This document shows, piece after piece, positions 1-11,584 of a stretch of 64,000 nucleotides of DNA. Location: contig NZ_CP108080.1 of NCBI RefSeq assembly GCF_036181745.1, forward strand, positions 2,542,001-2,606,000, in the 5' to 3' direction. The translations under genes and the position numbers were made by a program. Each line of letters begins with the position of its first letter. Position 1 is the stretch's first letter. Under the pieces are notes generated by a model. The model made no database searches, had not been told where the DNA came from, and was given only the letters and a program-made list of their open reading frames with translations. This stretch comes from Streptomyces sp. NBC_00259 (GTDB lineage: Bacteria > Actinomycetota > Actinomycetes > Streptomycetales > Streptomycetaceae).

Positions 1-2551
<2,551 letters not shown>

Positions 2552-2596
2552 GATCCTTAAAGCTCCATCGATCGTCTCTGCCTGCGAATACCGAAA

Positions 2597-2623
2597 CGAA
2601 AAATCCCCTCGCACAGGAGGGGA
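2597..2623 (-). terminator. Attenuator-type terminator in the leuS leader
   Basis: Read on the minus strand, TCCCCTC (2623-2617) pairs with GAGGGGA (2610-2604) around a six-base loop and is followed by TTTTTCGTTT. This is an intrinsic terminator placed between the leader peptide and the leuS start. Upstream in the same leader, GCCGCGCTGA (2687-2678), overlapping the leader stop, can pair with TCGGCGCGGC (2634-2625), enclosing a 7-bp GTGATCA/TGATCAC hairpin (2664-2658 with 2651-2645). Confidence 0.8.
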
Positions 2624-2677
2624 CGCCGCGCCGATTCCGAGCGTGTGATCAACGTTGTGATCACCGGTCGGGACTGA

Positions 2678-2716
2678 TCAGCGCGGCTCGCTAAGCAGAA
2701 GGCGTACGGCACGCAT
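2678..2716 (-). CDS. leuS leader peptide MRAVRLLLSEPR
   Basis: A 12-residue open frame with three consecutive leucine codons (CTT CTG CTT) followed by a terminator and leuS. This is the layout of a ribosome-mediated attenuator: slow translation at the Leu codons when charged tRNA-Leu is scarce would change downstream pairing and let transcription reach leuS. The frame has no ribosome-binding site; its ATG lies six bases after a TACCCT -10 element, so it is probably read from a leaderless transcript. Leader-peptide attenuation of amino-acid genes is known in actinobacteria; that this one operates is inferred. Confidence 0.72.
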   Translation of the reverse strand: MRAVRLLLSEPR

Positions 2717-2722
2717 GGCGCC

Positions 2723-2728
2723 AGGGTA
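2723..2728 (-). promoter_or_regulatory. -10 element of the leuS leader promoter
   Basis: TACCCT on the minus strand fits TANNNT and ends six bases before the leader ATG, as expected if transcription starts at or next to the ATG. I see no convincing -35 box 16-18 bases further up. Confidence 0.5.
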
Positions 2729-3092
2729 CCGCAGGGCCCCTCGAGGCCGCATCGAGGATCCGTCCGGCGGGCACTCCGTACGGCGCCCGTGCCACCCGGA
2801 AGCGGAGGCGCGGGTCTCTGAAGAGGTGTCTGCCAGGCATCCGAGGGCTTCCGCGCGGATGTCCGGAGTCCGGCAGAACGTCCGACACAAGAGTTGCGGA
2901 CGTCCTCCGTACGAGTGAGAAGCCCTTCCGGGCATCGAAGTTACTCGGCGTATCGCCCCTATCCGGGGCAACCCCAGAGTCAGTTGTCGGTCAGCCTCAC
3001 CACTAAACACCGAAACCTGGTACCCATTGGTATGACGCGACTTAGAGTGCGACCCACGGGACCGCTTTCCCGCACCATTCGGAGTCGCCCCC
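2729..3092. promoter_or_regulatory. Divergent intergenic region leuS / cytochrome-like operon
   Basis: About 360 bases without a credible gene. Facing right, a TAGAGT hexamer near 3044 is a plausible -10 for the gene starting at 3093, with GGAG (3081-3084) as its ribosome site. An inverted repeat, ACGTCCG (2878-2884) and CGGACGT (2897-2903) with a 12-base spacer, could be an operator; nothing else supports that. Confidence 0.4.
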
Positions 3093-4655
3093 ATGAACCC
3101 TCGTCGCAAGATCCGTTCGTCGCCCGGAGAACCGGGCATGAGCAGGCAGACACAGGGCGGACTTGTCGTTGCCGCTCTCGTGCTCATACCCCTGCTCGCC
3201 ATAGCTGGAAGTGATACGTTCCGCGCCGCGCTCGATTTCACCACCGGCGTTCTGTCCCTGGTCTCTCTGACCGCCTCGGTCGCCTGGGGCCTCATCGCCA
3301 CCGACCGCGTGTTCCTCTCCACACGCCACCGTCTGCTCGCCCAGGCCATCCACCGGACCACCGCCGTCGCCTCGCTCGGCTTCCTGCTGCTGCACGCCAC
3401 GGTCAAGGTCTCGCTCGGACACGTCGAACTACTGGGCGCCCTGGTCCCGTTCGGCCTCGGCATCACCGGTACGTCCGGCCTCATCGGCTTCGGCTCCCTC
3501 GCCGGTCTGCTGATGGTGATCGCCGCCTCGACCGGCGCCGCGCGCAGCGCCCTCGCCGGCAACAGCCGGATCGCCGGCCGCTGGCGGGCACTGCACATGC
3601 TGGCCTACCCGGCCTGGTGCTCGGCACTCGTGCACGGCCTCTACGCGGGTCGCCCCGCGGCCGCCTGGGTGATCGTCATGTACTCCCTGTCGCTGGCCGG
3701 AGTCGCCGCCGCCGTGTCCCTGCGGCTGTTGCCGCGCCCGGTGAAGCGGCAGCTCGTCGAGCGGATCATGACCCTGACCGGCGCGACCGGTGAGGGCCCC
3801 GCGGCTGCGGAGCAGGGCCTGCGCGACCCGTCGACGGCGCCCCTCCCCGGCGCCTCGGGCATTCCCGCACAGCCGCGGTACGAGCGCGAGTTCCAGCGCG
3901 CCACCGCCGAACGCGACGATGCGCCGGGCCGCCCGCTCGGACAGCCCATGGGATCGGCTCTCGGCTCACCCATGGGGCAGCCGCTGGGCTCGTCACGCGG
4001 CGAGCAGCGCAGGCTCGCCGCCCCGTCCCCACCGTTGTACGAGGCGACGCAGCAGCTCTACGAAGCCGCACCGGCCCCCTCCTCCGAGCCGGCCGCGGCC
4101 GCGGGGTCCTTCCCCGGAGCCGGCCCGGTGCCCGGCGGGCCGCTGTCCGGCGACGGCCCCGGAACGGGGATCTCCGCCGCCTACCGCGCCGTCTCCCTGG
4201 CCGGTGACGCCTCCGCGCGTACCGCCGCAGGGAGCCCGGCGTCCCCGGGAGCGCCCTCGGGCGACGTCCCGTTCGCCGAGCGCATTCCCATGACCGAGGA
4301 GCTGCCCGTGGTGGACGATTCCGCGCCCCGCTCCGGTCTCTGGCCGGCCCCCTCCCCGCCGCCGCCCGCGCAGGCGTTCCCCCAGCCGCCGACGTCCTCC
4401 CCGTACGACACCGGCGCCACCTCCCCGTACAACGACCCGTACGCGACGGCGACGGGCTCGCCGTACGGCACCGCCGGATCCGCGTACGACCCCGGATCCC
4501 CGTACGGCACCGCCGGCACCACAGGCGGCTACGACGGCACGACGCCCGCCGACCCCCTCAGGGGCCCGCTGGACGAGACACAGCCGTCGCCCGGCCCGCT
4601 CTATCAGCCCCCGGCCGGGGAACCCTGGAACACACCCGCAGGAGACCGACCGTGA
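3093..4655 (+). CDS. Membrane bis-histidine (ferric-reductase-like) protein with Pro/Tyr-rich tail
   Basis: 520 residues. The first ~210 form about six membrane segments. Two histidine pairs, H87/H101 and H168/H181, sit in paired helices with 12-13 residue spacing, as in ferric-reductase-like or cytochrome b-type domains that hold two hemes across the membrane. From about residue 235 the chain is low-complexity (Pro, Ala, Gly, Ser), ending with repeated SPY units (residues about 400-470). ATG at 3093 has GGAG eight bases upstream; ATG at 3138 (MSRQTQ), with GGAGA upstream, is an alternative. The stop overlaps the next start (GTGA, 4652-4655), so the two proteins are co-made and probably partner. 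Electron transfer across the membrane is inferred; the acceptor is unknown. Confidence 0.75.
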   Translation: MNPRRKIRSSPGEPGMSRQTQGGLVVAALVLIPLLAIAGSDTFRAALDFTTGVLSLVSLTASVAWGLIATDRVFLSTRHRLLAQAIHRTTAVASLGFLLLHATVKVSLGHVELLGALVPFGLGITGTSGLIGFGSLAGLLMVIAASTGAARSALAGNSRIAGRWRALHMLAYPAWCSALVHGLYAGRPAAAWVIVMYSLSLAGVAAAVSLRLLPRPVKRQLVERIMTLTGATGEGPAAAEQGLRDPSTAPLPGASGIPAQPRYEREFQRATAERDDAPGRPLGQPMGSALGSPMGQPLGSSRGEQRRLAAPSPPLYEATQQLYEAAPAPSSEPAAAAGSFPGAGPVPGGPLSGDGPGTGISAAYRAVSLAGDASARTAAGSPASPGAPSGDVPFAERIPMTEELPVVDDSAPRSGLWPAPSPPPPAQAFPQPPTSSPYDTGATSPYNDPYATATGSPYGTAGSAYDPGSPYGTAGTTGGYDGTTPADPLRGPLDETQPSPGPLYQPPAGEPWNTPAGDRP

Positions 4656-6232
4656 ACGCCCCCCTCCCCGATGTCCCCGAAGTCCGCGTCGTCGGCCTCC
4701 CCCAGCTGACCCAGGGGTTCGATCTGGTCGAGCGGCTCGACCTCTCCATGCACCTGAAGGTGCACGGCCCGCTCGAACCCATGAGCGGGGAGCGGCTGGC
4801 GCAGCTCGCCGAGAACATAACCCTGCGCGGCCGTGGCGGCGCGGGCTTCCCGTTCGCCCAGAAACTGCGGGCCGTGGCCAAGTCGGCCATCCGGCGGGGT
4901 GTGCGTCCCGTCGTGGTGATCAACGGCAGCGAGGGCGAGCCGGCGTGCCGCAAGGACACCGTGCTGCTCAACCGTGCACCGCACCTCATCCTGGACGGCG
5001 CGCTGCTGGCCGCCGAGGCCCTGGGCGCACGCACCCTGATCGTCGCGGTGACCCGCAACTCCACCGAGATCTCGATGCGTGCCGCCCTCGCCGAGCGGGG
5101 GCTGTCGGACCGGCGTGGACAGCAGCTGCGTGCGCGGGTGCAGCGCAATCCCGAGCGCATGGTCTCCGGTGAGGCGTCGGCGGTCATCCGGGCGATCGGT
5201 GGCGGACCCGCGCTGCCGCCCGGGCGCCGTGAGCGCGCGTCGGACACGGGTGTCGGCGGCGCGCCGACGCTCCTGTCGAACGCGGAGACGTTCGCCCAGA
5301 TCGCCATCGCCGCCCGGATCGGCGCCCGCAGGTACGGCCACACGGGCCTGGAGAACGAGCCGGGCACCGTCATGCTGACGGTCTCCGGGGCGGTCGCACG
5401 CCCCATGGTGATCGAGGTGCCGACCGGTGTGCCCATGCGGTACGTGCTGCAGCTGGCGGGAGCGCCGCCGGTCCCCCAGGGCGTGCTCACCGGCGGATAC
5501 CACGGCAACTGGATCGACGCGGCGGCCACGCACGACGCGGTGATCTCGAGGGAGTCGCTCGCCAATGTGGGCGGCTCGCTCGGCGCGGGCGCGATCCTGC
5601 CGATCGGTCCCGAGACCTGTCCGCTCGGCGAGGCGCAGCGCGTGGCGAACTGGCTCGCGGCCGAGACGGCCGGCCAGTGCGGCCCTTGCAAGCTGGGCCT
5701 GCCCGCGGCCGCCGGCGGGCTGTCGGACGTGATCAACGGCGGCGGACCGGCCGCCCTGGAGGCGCTGCGCGAGGTGACGCAGGCGGTCAAGGGCCGGGGC
5801 GCGTGCAAGCACCCCGACGGCTCCGCGCGCTTCTTCGCCTCGACCCTGTCGGCGTTCACCGACGACCTCGCCGCGCACGTCCTGCACGGCGGCTGTGGTC
5901 GCGAGACGGTCGGTGTGCTGCCGCTGCCCGGTCCCGGCTACCAGGAGGCGGAGGAGTCCATCCCGAGCGGTGAGAAGCTCGCCGTGGACTGGACGCTCTG
6001 CCAGGGGCACGGCATCTGCGCGGAGATCGTGCCGGAGCTGATCCGTATGGGCGCCGACGGATACCCGTCGGTGGCGGAGGCTTCGGTTCCGATGCATCTG
6101 CGCGGGCGGGCACAGCGTGCTGTACGCCGCTGCCCGGCCCTCGCGCTCCGTATCGAGCAGGCGCCCGCCGAGCGCCGGCCGGCGCTGCCTCCGGGCGGCG
6201 ACCGCAAGGCCCTTGGCAGCGGCCGGGGTTGA
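4652..6232 (+). CDS. NuoF-like flavo-iron-sulfur protein with C-terminal ferredoxin domain
   Basis: 526 residues resembling the 51-kDa (NuoF) subunit of complex I fused to a ferredoxin. RGRGGAGFPFAQK (residues 58-70) matches the FMN/NADH glycine-rich segment, and SEGEPACRKD follows. An SLBB-like region covers the middle. NuoF binds its [4Fe-4S] cluster with CxxCxxC plus a distant Cys; here the first is Ala (TAGQCGPC), leaving C343, C346 and C385. The C-terminal domain has C450, C456 and C494 in the C-x5-C ... C-P pattern of [3Fe-4S] ferredoxins. GTG start at 4652 has GGAG (4641-4644) and overlaps the upstream stop. Likely passes electrons from NAD(P)H or a flavin to the membrane protein; not part of a nuo operon. 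Confidence 0.75.
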   Translation: MNAPLPDVPEVRVVGLPQLTQGFDLVERLDLSMHLKVHGPLEPMSGERLAQLAENITLRGRGGAGFPFAQKLRAVAKSAIRRGVRPVVVINGSEGEPACRKDTVLLNRAPHLILDGALLAAEALGARTLIVAVTRNSTEISMRAALAERGLSDRRGQQLRARVQRNPERMVSGEASAVIRAIGGGPALPPGRRERASDTGVGGAPTLLSNAETFAQIAIAARIGARRYGHTGLENEPGTVMLTVSGAVARPMVIEVPTGVPMRYVLQLAGAPPVPQGVLTGGYHGNWIDAAATHDAVISRESLANVGGSLGAGAILPIGPETCPLGEAQRVANWLAAETAGQCGPCKLGLPAAAGGLSDVINGGGPAALEALREVTQAVKGRGACKHPDGSARFFASTLSAFTDDLAAHVLHGGCGRETVGVLPLPGPGYQEAEESIPSGEKLAVDWTLCQGHGICAEIVPELIRMGADGYPSVAEASVPMHLRGRAQRAVRRCPALALRIEQAPAERRPALPPGGDRKALGSGRG

Positions 6233-6243
6233 CGGGAGACACG

Positions 6244-6276
6244 GAAGAGGGCCATCCGGATCGGATGGCCCTCTTC
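6244..6276. terminator. Bidirectional terminator
   Basis: A 14-bp stem, GAAGAGGGCCATCC with its complement, around a five-base loop, sits between the plus-strand redox operon and the 3' end of the minus-strand tRNA-Ala gene, so it can stop transcription from both sides. Confidence 0.8.
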
Positions 6277-6297
6277 TTGTGCTCTGACGAGCTGCTG

Positions 6298-6370
<73 letters not shown>

Positions 6371-6425
6371 GTGCTGTCCGCCGCTTCCTGCTTCTCTGGG
6401 TTTCCCCCGCGGCGACAGAGAGAAC

Positions 6426-6454
6426 ATTACACGGTCCCCCCGGGGGTTCACCAA
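6426..6454 (-). promoter_or_regulatory. Candidate promoter of the first tRNA-Ala
   Basis: On the minus strand TTGGTG (6454-6449) and TGTAAT (6431-6426) are separated by 17 bases and lie about 55 bases upstream of the mature tRNA 5' end, in an otherwise gene-free stretch (6371-6593). Confidence 0.5.
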
Positions 6455-6593
6455 ATCGTTTCCGGTCCGCACCGATATGACCGGTAACACACCTGTTCGT
6501 GATCGCGGGCGTGATGACGGTTCAGCCCGCCCGAACTCACACTGGACGTCGGGGTGATGGCGCTGTCGTCGCCGTGCGGGCCCGTCCTGGGCG

Positions 6594-6830
6594 TCAGGCC
6601 GTCGCGAAGGAGTAGAAGCGCTTGAGCGTGCAGTGCTCGTCGAGCAGCCGTCCGTAGATCGGCTCCCCCTCGAGTTCCCGGTAGGTCTCGATGGGGTCGC
6701 CTTTTATGATCAGCGCCCGTGCGCACTCCTCGCACCAGTACTGGTACTCGGGGTTGACCGGGTCCATGTCACGGACGATGGGTGTGCCGCCGCCGCACCA
6801 GTCGCACTTCCTCCTGTGTGCACCCATCAT
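6594..6830 (-). CDS. Small Cys4 zinc-ribbon-type protein
   Basis: 78 residues (MMGAHRRKCDWCGGG...), with CDWC near residue 9 and WCEEC near residue 33, a likely single zinc site. No catalytic motif is seen and I cannot assign a function. It begins with two adjacent ATG codons directly after the stop of the upstream gene (TGAATGATG, 6833-6825), so translation is probably coupled; GGAG just before that stop can serve as ribosome site. A conserved-hypothetical type of protein often seen in Streptomyces. Nucleic-acid binding or a structural role are both possible. Confidence 0.7.
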   Translation of the reverse strand: MMGAHRRKCDWCGGGTPIVRDMDPVNPEYQYWCEECARALIIKGDPIETYRELEGEPIYGRLLDEHCTLKRFYSFATA

Positions 6831-6995
6831 TCAGCTCCAGCTGTGGCCGCAGGCCGTGCACACGTACGAGATACCTCCGTTGTCGCCGAGCACTTGGGCA
6901 ACATGGGACGAACCACAAGAGGGGCAGCTGAGGCGGGCAGAAACCTCGGCAGCGACGAGCAGGTCATCATCCTCCTCGATGCTGCCTCCGGGCAT
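6831..6995 (-). CDS. 54-residue zinc-ribbon protein
   Basis: Very short gene, ATG at 6995 with GGAGG eight bases upstream. The product starts MPGGSIEEDDDLL, then has CPSC and CTAC (residues 24-27 and 46-49), a compact Cys4 zinc ribbon with a C-terminal HSW. It resembles the small zinc ribbons of transcription or tRNA-related proteins, but no specific function can be given. It runs straight into the next small zinc-ribbon gene without spacing, forming a two-gene unit between two tRNA-Ala genes. Confidence 0.7.
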   Translation of the reverse strand: MPGGSIEEDDDLLVAAEVSARLSCPSCGSSHVAQVLGDNGGISYVCTACGHSWS

Positions 6996-7220
6996 CGCCG
7001 CTTCCTCCCGTTCAGGCCGTCATCCCCCTCCAGCCGTCCCGATTCTGCCATGGCAAAGCAAGGTGGTCATCGACGTCGGCGAACGAGACCGGACATCGCT
7101 CCCGGGATCGCCACGACCGCCGGCGCGAGGGCGCTCACCCACCGCGTGCGGGACGGCGCCGGCGCCCGGGCGCGGTGCTCAGGAGGCCCGCCCTGACGCC
7201 CATGACCAGGGGAATCGGCG

Positions 7221-7257
7221 AAAAAGCAGAATCCCGCTCCCCTGAAGGGAACGGGAT
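7221..7257 (-). terminator. Terminator after the second tRNA-Ala
   Basis: Read on the minus strand, ATCCCG (7257-7252) pairs with CGGGAT (7236-7231); after one A-C mismatch the stem continues for four more pairs and is followed by a T run (7225-7221). It lies just 3' of the tRNA ending at 7274. Confidence 0.75.
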
Positions 7258-7273
7258 CCGGATGATGATGCTG

Positions 7274-7346
<73 letters not shown>

Positions 7347-7440
7347 TTGTGTTCTTCGCGCTCCGCGCTGCGAACAAGAAGAACCTTAGCCTGTGACCAG
7401 CCGGAAAGTGAAATCCGGCCGGTCCCGGGCGGCAGGGCCC

Positions 7441-8100
7441 TCAGTCGTCGTCGCCGAGGACCGGCTCGGGGAGCGTGCCCGCGTTGTGCTCCAGCAGACG
7501 CCAGCCCCGGGCGCCCTCGCCGAGGACGGACCAGCAGCAGTTGGACAGGCCGCCCAGACCCTCCCAGTGGTGGGCCTCCAGACCGAGCAGCCGGCCGATG
7601 GTGGTGCGGATCGTGCCGCCGTGGCTGACCACGACGAGCGTGCCGCCGTCGGGCAGGTCGTCGGCATGGCGGACGACGACCGGAGCGGCCCGGTCGGCGA
7701 CCTCGGTCTCCAGCTCGCCGCCGCCGCGGCGCACGGGCTCGCCGCGCTTCCAGGCCGCGTACTGCTCGCCGTAGAGCCCGACGATCTCCTCGTGGGTGAG
7801 GCCCTGCCAGGCACCCGCGTAGGTCTCGCGCAGCGCGGCGTCGTAGGTGATCTCGTGACCGGTGATCGCGGCGAGCTGGCCGGCGGTGGCCGCCGCCCGC
7901 TTCAGGTCGGAGGCGATGATCGCGTCCGGCTTCAGCGAGGCGAGCAGCCGGGCGGACCGGCGGGCCTGACCGACGCCGGTCTCGGTGAGGTCGATGTCCG
8001 TGGAGCCCTGGAAACGCCGCTCCAGATTCCAGGCCGTCTGGCCGTGGCGCCACAGGACGATGCGGCGTCCCCTGCCCTTGCCGGCGTCGCTGCCGCTCAG
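7441..8100 (-). CDS. Histidine phosphatase, GpgP-like, probable CTG start
   Basis: 219 residues of the histidine phosphatase (phosphoglycerate mutase-like) superfamily. The catalytic RHG is in VLWRHGQTAWN (residues 17-27) and the second histidine in VVVSHGGTIR. The gene follows nadD and rsfS as Rv2419c (glucosyl-3-phosphoglycerate phosphatase, GpgP) does in Mycobacterium tuberculosis, so a sugar-phosphate phosphatase is likely; the exact substrate is inferred. No in-frame ATG, GTG or TTG exists upstream of the RHG motif: the frame is closed by TGA just before GCT GAG CTG. The CTG at 8100-8098 overlaps the rsfS stop as CTGA, like the usual GTGA coupling, with GGTGAG five bases upstream. Confidence 0.82.
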   Translation of the reverse strand: MSGSDAGKGRGRRIVLWRHGQTAWNLERRFQGSTDIDLTETGVGQARRSARLLASLKPDAIIASDLKRAAATAGQLAAITGHEITYDAALRETYAGAWQGLTHEEIVGLYGEQYAAWKRGEPVRRGGGELETEVADRAAPVVVRHADDLPDGGTLVVVSHGGTIRTTIGRLLGLEAHHWEGLGGLSNCCWSVLGEGARGWRLLEHNAGTLPEPVLGDDD

Positions 8101-8537
8101 CTCAGCTCACCGTCCGTCCCACTGCCGTCGCCGACGAGCTTGGCGTGCTCCTCGGCCTTGCCACGGGTCTTCTGCGCGTCCTCGGGCAGCGGCAGCTCGG
8201 GGCAGTCCTTCCACAGCCGCTCCAGGGCGTAGAAGACGCGCTCCTCGTTGTGCTGCACGTGCACGACGATGTCGACGTAGTCGAGCAGGATCCACCGTGC
8301 GTCGCGGTCGCCCTCCCGGCGTACGGGCTTGGCGCCGAGGTCCTTCAGCAGCTTCTCCTCGATCTCGTCGACGATCGACTTGACCTGGCGGTCGCTGGGG
8401 GCGGAGGCGAGCAGAAAGGCGTCGGTGATCGACAGCACGTCGCTGACGTCGTACGCGATGATGTCGTGCGCGAGCTTGTCCGCGGCCGCCTGTGCGGCGA
8501 CGTTGATGAGCTCGATGGAACGGTCCGTAGCGGTCAC
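8097..8537 (-). CDS. rsfS: Ribosomal silencing factor RsfS (Iojap family)
   Basis: 146 residues. RsfS binds ribosomal protein L14 on the large subunit and blocks subunit joining when nutrients are short. The core has the family pattern: SDRQVKSIVDEIEE, then GDRDARWILLDYVDIVVHVQ. The C-terminal tail is charged. GTG start at 8537; the preceding bases lack a clear ribosome site and a strong hairpin ends 12 bases upstream. The stop overlaps the presumed CTG start of the phosphatase gene. Order nadD, (LCP gene), rsfS, phosphatase is the actinobacterial neighbourhood. Confidence 0.93.
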   Translation of the reverse strand: MTATDRSIELINVAAQAAADKLAHDIIAYDVSDVLSITDAFLLASAPSDRQVKSIVDEIEEKLLKDLGAKPVRREGDRDARWILLDYVDIVVHVQHNEERVFYALERLWKDCPELPLPEDAQKTRGKAEEHAKLVGDGSGTDGELS

Positions 8538-8549
8538 AAGCAGGCTTTC

Positions 8550-8591
8550 GTCGGCGGTCGGGACCCTTCAAGGGTCTCACGGACCGCCGAC
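8550..8591 (-). promoter_or_regulatory. Strong hairpin in the rsfS leader
   Basis: A 10-bp stem (8550-8559 with 8582-8591) encloses a second 7-bp inverted repeat, GACCCTT/AAGGGTC (8562-8576). It ends 12 bases before the rsfS GTG, without a T run, so it is more likely a translational or RNA-stability element than a terminator. Confidence 0.45.
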
Positions 8592-8608
8592 AACCCCTGC
8601 AGGGATTA

Positions 8609-8634
8609 CCCCCGCCCCGGTGCCGGGGCGGGGG
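8609..8634 (-). terminator. Terminator after the LCP gene
   Basis: Perfect 12-bp GC-only stem (CCCCCGCCCCGG and complement) with a minimal loop, 16 bases after the LCP stop codon. No U tract follows, which is common in Streptomyces terminators. Confidence 0.65.
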
Positions 8635-8649
8635 AACGCCGGTGCCGGA

Positions 8650-10443
<1,794 letters not shown>

Positions 10444-10462
10444 CGGTGCCCCTCTCCGTGGC

Positions 10463-11080
10463 TCACTCGCCGCGGTACAACTGGCGCTTGTCGATGTAGC
10501 GCACCACACCGTCCGGCACCAAATACCAGACCGGGTCGCCCTGCGCGACCCTCGCCCGGCAGTCGGTGGACGAGATCGCCAGCGCCGGCACCTCCACGAG
10601 GGAGACACCGCCCTTGGGGAGCCCGTCGTCGGTCAGGTCGTGGCCCGGCCGGGTGACGCCGACGAAGTGCGAGAGCGAGAACAGCTCTTCGGCGTCACGC
10701 CAGGTGAGGATCTGGGCGAGCGCGTCGGCCCCGGTGATGAAGAAGAGGTCCGCGTCGGTGTTGAGCGCCCGCAGGTCCCGCAGGGTGTCGATCGTGTACG
10801 TCGGGCCGCCGCGGTCGATGTCGATGCGGCTCACCGAGAACTGCGGGTTGGACGCCGTGGCGATGACCGTCATCAGATAGCGGTCCTCCGCCGGTGTGAC
10901 CACCTTGTGGCTCTTCTGCCACGGCTGCCCGGTCGGCACGAACACCACCTCGTCGAGGTGGAACAGGGCGGCCACCTCGCTGGCGGCCACCAGGTGTCCA
11001 TGGTGGATCGGGTCGAACGTCCCGCCCATGACGCCGAGTCGGCGCTTGCCGCGGCCGGTAGGCACTTCCTGCTGTCCCAT
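10463..11080 (-). CDS. nadD: Nicotinate-nucleotide adenylyltransferase
   Basis: 205 residues. Transfers AMP from ATP to nicotinate mononucleotide in NAD synthesis. [12 protein letters not shown] (residues 19-30) holds the nucleotidyltransferase HxGH-type motif, and ISSTDCR near the C-terminus is the ISSTxxR ATP-binding signature. FFITGADAL is also typical. ATG at 11080 is the first sensible start before the conserved domain. The LCP gene follows at short distance; the small membrane-protein gene precedes it by 38 bases. Confidence 0.95.
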   Translation of the reverse strand: MGQQEVPTGRGKRRLGVMGGTFDPIHHGHLVAASEVAALFHLDEVVFVPTGQPWQKSHKVVTPAEDRYLMTVIATASNPQFSVSRIDIDRGGPTYTIDTLRDLRALNTDADLFFITGADALAQILTWRDAEELFSLSHFVGVTRPGHDLTDDGLPKGGVSLVEVPALAISSTDCRARVAQGDPVWYLVPDGVVRYIDKRQLYRGE

Positions 11081-11118
11081 GCGTGCAGAGCCTACTGGTA
11101 CGGGGGTTCGATCCTGCC

Positions 11119-11280
11119 TCAGCGGTCGCGGTTGAAGCGGGTGGTGATCCACAGCAGCAGGAGCAGCGCGCCCAGCGCGCCGAAACCGGTGAGGTAGGGG
11201 CTGAGGCTTTCGTGGTTGCCACCGTGCTCGGCGCCCTCGGCGAGAGTGACCAGGCTGGCGGCGGTGCTGGCGAGACTCAT
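11119..11280 (-). CDS. Small single-pass membrane protein
   Basis: 53 residues: a short N-terminus, [19 protein letters not shown], one helix ([18 protein letters not shown]) and the basic tail NRDR. I recall similar conserved small membrane proteins next to nadD in other Streptomyces, but no function is known. ATG at 11280 fits best; an in-frame ATG at 11328 would add 16 residues. No good ribosome site is visible for either. It probably belongs to the nadD transcript. Confidence 0.6.
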   Translation of the reverse strand: MSLASTAASLVTLAEGAEHGGNHESLSPYLTGFGALGALLLLLWITTRFNRDR

Positions 11281-11584
11281 CTTCTGCAGGACCTCGATCG
11301 GGAGTCGGAGCGGAGACTTCGGGCACATCGTATGCGGGTGCTCCGGGCACGCTCACGCCGACTCAGTCGTTGTCGGTTTCGTCGCCGCGGATTTCACGGC
11401 GGTCGCACGGTGCGCCGGGTCGGCCGACCCGGTGGTGTCCACGGGACCGCGGAGTTATCCACAGGCTCCCCGGCCTCGCAACCACAGCGCCTAGTCTGGG
11501 GTCTGTCAGGGGGACGGGTCACGACTCGCAAGGACACGCAGGACTCGTGGAGAACCAGGACTCGTGGAGAACAGGGGGCACCCG
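11281..11584. promoter_or_regulatory. Divergent promoter region with DnaA-type box and tandem repeat
   Basis: Gene-free stretch between the nadD-side operon and the M48 protease gene. It holds TTATCCACA (11455-11463), a perfect match to the general DnaA box, and a perfect 17-bp tandem duplication (11539-11555 and 11556-11572) that ends 12 bases before the protease ATG. TAGTCT near 11491 could be a -10 box for the protease. Confidence 0.5.

Noticed and set aside
2597..2728. T-box riboswitch for leuS
   Set aside because: The leader is short, lacks the T-box sequence and specifier stem, and instead has a Leu-rich open frame.
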